Assembly: GCF_000014685.1 (NCBI RefSeq)
Contig: NC_008321.1
Coordinates: 3,159,001-3,223,000 of the forward strand
DNA from: Shewanella sp. MR-4
Lineage (GTDB): Bacteria; Pseudomonadota; Gammaproteobacteria; Enterobacterales; Shewanellaceae
Direction: 5' to 3'
DNA length: 64,000 bases
Shown: one piece after another, positions 60,763-64,000 of the stretch
Position numbering within the stretch: position 1 is the stretch's first letter
How the letters are laid out: each line of letters starts with the position of its first letter
The notes under the pieces: generated by a model
Seen by the model: only the letters and a program-made list of their open reading frames with translations
Told to the model about the DNA's origin: nothing
Database searches by the model: none
Position numbers and translations under genes: made by a program

Positions 60763-62430
60763 CTAAATCGAGACAATCTCGCCCGCGCGGGTATCGGCGT
60801 ATTCCTGACGGCGCTTTTCCATCCGCGACTGATACAAACTACTATCGGCGCTGCGAAGCCACTCGTGGGGCTCGGCCACATCGGTATTGATGGCGAAACC
60901 AAAACTAAACTGGCAATCCTTCAAGCCTTCTTCTGCAAATTGTGCCGTTAATCCCTTTAAGCTGCTGGTTAAGATCCCCATGCCATTTGCGGGCAGGATC
61001 AGCACAAACTCATCGCCACTGATCCGATAAATTTTAAGGTGGGCAATATTAGTCGCCTGCAAAACCTGTACTAAGTGTTGCAGTAAACGATCGCCCTCTT
61101 GATGCCCTAAGGTATCGTTCACCATTTTAAGGCTGTCGACATTGAGCAACACCAAAGCCATTGGCTGAACCACTTTTTTGCCAAAGGCCAATTGTGAATT
61201 CATAAACTCATCAAAGGCATAACGATTACCGACCCGAGTTAAACCATCGAGCCTAGCCTTTTCCCAAGCGATTCCTAACTCTTCGATATGCGCCTTACGT
61301 TCCTCGGATAGGAGTTTAAGCTTGTTCGCTAACGCGAGGGATAACAACAGGGCATCCACAGTGCCGCCCAACAGCGTGGCAAACTCGGCATGTTCGATAA
61401 AATCTGGGGTGATCCCCATATTGCCCGGAAGAATAATTAACGCTGGCAGCAATAAGCAGCTAAAAGCCATAATAAAATAACGGGCGGGAGCAAAGCCTTT
61501 CATCAAACAGACATTGCCGCAGGTAATGGCCAGTGCAATCCACAGCATGATTAATACCGAGGCAATAATCGCGGTGTAGGACAATAACCAGATACTGGTT
61601 GGCAGAGCTAAAATGCAGGCGATTAACAGGTACTTGCTAAGGCGCCATAATCGCGGCGAATAGCTGGGAAGCTGTAAGAAGTGTTTGTAGAACAGGATGT
61701 TAAATATCGGCAAACTAATAAAAAACAGATGATGCAACTCAAGCTGATAAAAGTGGAATAGGTGCGCCGGTAAATGGAAGGTCAAGGCCCAACCACCAAA
61801 ATAGGTCAACACATACAGGCCGTAATACATAAAGGCCTTATCAAAAATAGAGAAGTAAATCAGTAGATTATAGAGGGCAATAAAAAACAATCCTCCTAAA
61901 CAAATCATTATGGCTAAGGCCATGCGATCCGTCGTCAATTGGTGCGCTTCTTCCAACTCAATTGCCAGCTCAGGGGCTGATGAGAAGTATCGGCTGCTCA
62001 GCCGAGTCACTAACCAATAATCCGTCCCCATATTTAGCCTAACTTTACGACCATAATCGAACAAAAACTCATAGGGCGCATAATAACCACTCTGGGCGAA
62101 TTGCACTGAGCCATCGCTGCCGAGCAACCAATAATCGACATACTCCACAATGGAATTACTGGCATCCACCACCCAACGGGTTTGTCGACTGTTAACCATT
62201 ACGGGAGACACCATCCAATAATCGCCCCCGGCGAGACTTACCGAACTGGCTTCCTCAAGCTGGCTCATCCATTGGGTGACTTGATTAAAGTCAGAGGGCG
62301 GAAGTTGTTTAGCATCGGCATGGAATAAATAGGGGGAATCCAACGCAATTTCAGCGCTAAAGGCAAACGGACTAAATGTCCAAAGAAGCAGCAAAAAGCA
62401 CCAGAAATTGTGTAAGTTAGTTTTGCTCAT
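60763..62430 (-). CDS. 7TM-DISM diguanylate cyclase
   Basis: This 555-residue protein has a signal peptide (about 1-26), a periplasmic 7TMR-DISMED2 sensing domain (about 27-165), seven membrane helices (about 175-370) and a GGDEF domain (about 390-550) with the variant motif SGDEF at 471-475. The metal-binding Asp is in LNVDSLKMVNDTLGHQEGD. No RxxD inhibition site is seen before the motif. SGDEF occurs in active cyclases, so it likely makes c-di-GMP in response to a periplasmic ligand. It is monocistronic. Confidence 0.9.
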   Translation of the reverse strand: MSKTNLHNFWCFLLLLWTFSPFAFSAEIALDSPYLFHADAKQLPPSDFNQVTQWMSQLEEASSVSLAGGDYWMVSPVMVNSRQTRWVVDASNSIVEYVDYWLLGSDGSVQFAQSGYYAPYEFLFDYGRKVRLNMGTDYWLVTRLSSRYFSSAPELAIELEEAHQLTTDRMALAIMICLGGLFFIALYNLLIYFSIFDKAFMYYGLYVLTYFGGWALTFHLPAHLFHFYQLELHHLFFISLPIFNILFYKHFLQLPSYSPRLWRLSKYLLIACILALPTSIWLLSYTAIIASVLIMLWIALAITCGNVCLMKGFAPARYFIMAFSCLLLPALIILPGNMGITPDFIEHAEFATLLGGTVDALLLSLALANKLKLLSEERKAHIEELGIAWEKARLDGLTRVGNRYAFDEFMNSQLAFGKKVVQPMALVLLNVDSLKMVNDTLGHQEGDRLLQHLVQVLQATNIAHLKIYRISGDEFVLILPANGMGILTSSLKGLTAQFAEEGLKDCQFSFGFAINTDVAEPHEWLRSADSSLYQSRMEKRRQEYADTRAGEIVSI

Positions 62431-62627
62431 AGGTATCTTGGTTTATATACCAGCGTCTAGTTCCACGCAGAAAATCATTTTAGAGTGTTAACTTTATGAC
62501 TACATTTTATTTTTTACAATTGATTAGACCAAATTAGTCGGTAATCGGGTACCTTATGATGATATTTTAGTCGTTCACTTACAGGTTATTCCCTTAGCCA
62601 CCATTTCAGCCGTTAACTTGGATACCT

Positions 62628-63479
62628 ATGGCACCCTTATTGATGATTCTAGCTGCCCAGTTGTTGATTGCCAGCGGTAACCTATTGGTTAAATTGCTTG
62701 AAACGAATGCCCCCGTGTTTCAACTGGTGCTTTATCGCCAATTATTCGCCACGCTCTTAGTATTACCTTTTGTTTGGCGGCTACAGGGGAACCTTAAGTT
62801 AAGCCCCTTTTACAAGGTGCACTTGAGCCGAGCGCTATTAATCGGGCTAGGTAATGCCATCTTTATGCTGGCGGTACTGCACTTACCTTTAGCGACTGTG
62901 ACTGCAGTCATTTATACATCACCGTTATTACTGTTGTTATTGTCCGCCTTCTTTTTAAATGAGCGTATTGGTTATCGTCGCACCGTCGCGGGGATTATCG
63001 GTTTTACGGGCATTTTGCTGATAAGCCAGCCGACAGAATTTAACCTCTATATCGGTCTAGCCTTTTTTGGCGCTATGACCTCAGCAACCAACAGCCTCAT
63101 TTTGAAGGCATATTCAACCCATGAGCATCCCTTTTCAACACTCTTTTGGTCTAATGCCTTTGCCATGGTTTTTCTGATACCGGCAACCTGGTACGAAGGC
63201 GCCGACTTTAGCCTGCCCGTCGCGCAAGTTGGTTTGGCCTTAGGCCTGTTTTATATCGGTATGACCTACCTCATTATCCACGCCTATCGGCGTGCCGATG
63301 CCAGCCAAATGGCGCCCGTGGAATACACAGGCCTTATTTTTGCCGCATTGTTTGGTTGGTGGTTTTTGGATGAGCACTTAAGCATTGTGGTGTGTATTGG
63401 TATAGGACTGGTGATCTTCTCCTCCATCCTGCCAAGCTACAGCGAACTGAAAGCCAAATGGAAAAGCCGGCGAAGTTAA
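62628..63479 (+). CDS. EamA/DMT family transporter
   Basis: This 283-residue protein has ten predicted membrane helices in two EamA repeats, starting LLMILAAQLLIASGNLLVKL and with the typical end of the first repeat, FFLNERIGYRRTVAGIIGF. It is probably an inner-membrane metabolite exporter; the substrate is unknown. It is monocistronic and converges with the yfaZ-like gene. Confidence 0.9.
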   Translation: MAPLLMILAAQLLIASGNLLVKLLETNAPVFQLVLYRQLFATLLVLPFVWRLQGNLKLSPFYKVHLSRALLIGLGNAIFMLAVLHLPLATVTAVIYTSPLLLLLLSAFFLNERIGYRRTVAGIIGFTGILLISQPTEFNLYIGLAFFGAMTSATNSLILKAYSTHEHPFSTLFWSNAFAMVFLIPATWYEGADFSLPVAQVGLALGLFYIGMTYLIIHAYRRADASQMAPVEYTGLIFAALFGWWFLDEHLSIVVCIGIGLVIFSSILPSYSELKAKWKSRRS

Positions 63480-63522
63480 CCTTGGCCGGCTTTGACATCA
63501 AAGTGGCCTCTGTTAAGGCCAC
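63462..63522. terminator. Double hairpin between convergent genes
   Basis: AAAGCCGGC (63462-63470) pairs with GCCGGCTTT (63484-63492), and AGTGGCC (63501-63507) pairs with GGCCACT (63516-63522). The first overlaps the EamA stop and can end its transcript; the second is placed to end the yfaZ transcript. Confidence 0.7.
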
Positions 63523-63538
63523 TCACAATAAGGCGAGA

Positions 63539-64000
63539 TTAGAAGCGGAACTTACCGCCGATGTAAACGCCATCTTCGAAGGTAAAATCACGGGCGTTAT
63601 CATATTCGAAGGCAATCTTACGGTAACCGACATAGAACGCCATATTAGGATTCACACGGTACTGCACCTTTGAATCCAATTCGTATTGACCATCGACATT
63701 ACCGAAAGACAATACCGATGGCGCATAGTAAGCCGCGGCATGCAAAGAGATGTTTGGCCCTAACGCCAAGGCATAACGTCCACCTACGGATATAGCGCTA
63801 CCATTTGGCGCATCATCTGCCCATAACTGGCTTAACTTAGCGCCAACTTCAAAATGATGCACACCCACATCATGGGTCATGTGCATTGCGCCTTGGGCAA
63901 TATGACCGCTATCATCTGAATAAATATATCCTAATACTGCATTGACATCTTTATTCACTTGCAGCTCTAACTCGGTAGAGACCACATCGTTGTTTAACCC
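63539..64000 (-). CDS. YfaZ family outer-membrane protein (5' end outside window)
   Basis: The visible ~153 C-terminal residues form alternating beta strands and end in KFRF with C-terminal Phe, as in small outer-membrane barrels. The segments GGRYALALGPNISLHAAAYY and VGYRKIAFEYDN fit the YfaZ family (function unknown). The frame is open to the window end, so the start and signal peptide lie beyond it; a GTG at 63985 is internal. Confidence 0.82.
   Translation of the reverse strand, partial: GLNNDVVSTELELQVNKDVNAVLGYIYSDDSGHIAQGAMHMTHDVGVHHFEVGAKLSQLWADDAPNGSAISVGGRYALALGPNISLHAAAYYAPSVLSFGNVDGQYELDSKVQYRVNPNMAFYVGYRKIAFEYDNARDFTFEDGVYIGGKFRF

Noticed and set aside
1..64000. CRISPR arrays, rRNA, tRNA, prophage or complete insertion sequences
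   Set aside because: None was seen; the only mobile-element traces are the MITE-like element and the transposase-derived PfaR.

Overview
The window is a chromosomal segment of a marine gamma-proteobacterium, almost certainly a Shewanella. The main reasons are the pfaE / pfaRABCD polyunsaturated fatty acid (EPA-type) synthase locus in its Shewanella arrangement, the syd-queF neighbourhood, and several small DUF families typical of the genus. No rRNA, tRNA, CRISPR array, prophage or intact insertion sequence was found. Gene starts were chosen from visible ribosome-binding sites and domain boundaries, so several are shorter than the longest open frame.

1-8.9 kb: housekeeping. The end of a DUF3549 gene and a DUF3301 gene are followed by a 1.6 kb stretch without protein genes. 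On the minus strand it carries two tandem CsrB-type regulatory RNAs: long series of small hairpins with GGA in the loop, each RNA ending in a strong intrinsic terminator and each preceded by a GacA/UvrY-type palindrome. Then come a GNAT / Mpo1-like pair, DUF2789, a DUF3192 lipoprotein, a two-gene unit with a DUF2310 Zn-ribbon protein, syd, queF, spo0M and a lipoprotein. E. coli csrB also lies next to syd.

9-29.5 kb: the PUFA synthase locus. pfaE (phosphopantetheinyl transferase) is divergent from pfaR-pfaA-pfaB-pfaC, whose coding regions overlap by 4 bases at each junction; pfaD follows after a 157-base gap with short repeats and a hairpin, then a terminator. PfaA has KS, MAT, five tandem ACPs, KR and a DH-like end. 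PfaB has an AT domain. PfaC has KS, a chain-length-factor-like KS and two FabA-type DH domains. PfaD is the enoyl reductase. PfaR looks like a domesticated IS481-type transposase.

29.5-37.9 kb: an AT-rich orphan gene, then a probable envelope-stress group: DUF1328 protein, small lipoprotein, a phosphatase / lipid kinase fusion, a sigma-54 activator with an atypical receiver, DUF2383, a double-BON protein, DUF3224 and an anchored orphan. Candidate sigma-54 promoters precede the DUF1328 and BON genes, suggesting a small local regulon.

38-47.1 kb: a phosphoglycerate-type uptake system. pgtC-pgtB-pgtA-like sensing genes are divergent from pgtP, a porin, a histidine-phosphatase homologue without its catalytic residues, and an intact histidine phosphatase. 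The PgtA-like regulator has a degenerate AAA+ domain.

47-64 kb: assorted metabolism and regulation: YgjV, a Crp/Fnr regulator, an FAH-family hydrolase, an AstE/ASPA-family protein, MarR, PhnA, DUF2461, TetR, two GSTs, an RsmB/NOP methyltransferase whose stop codon lies in a MITE-like element, a small charged protein, a 1041-residue fusion of an acetoacetate-decarboxylase-like domain with an FAD oxidoreductase, a 7TM diguanylate cyclase, an EamA transporter and a partial yfaZ.
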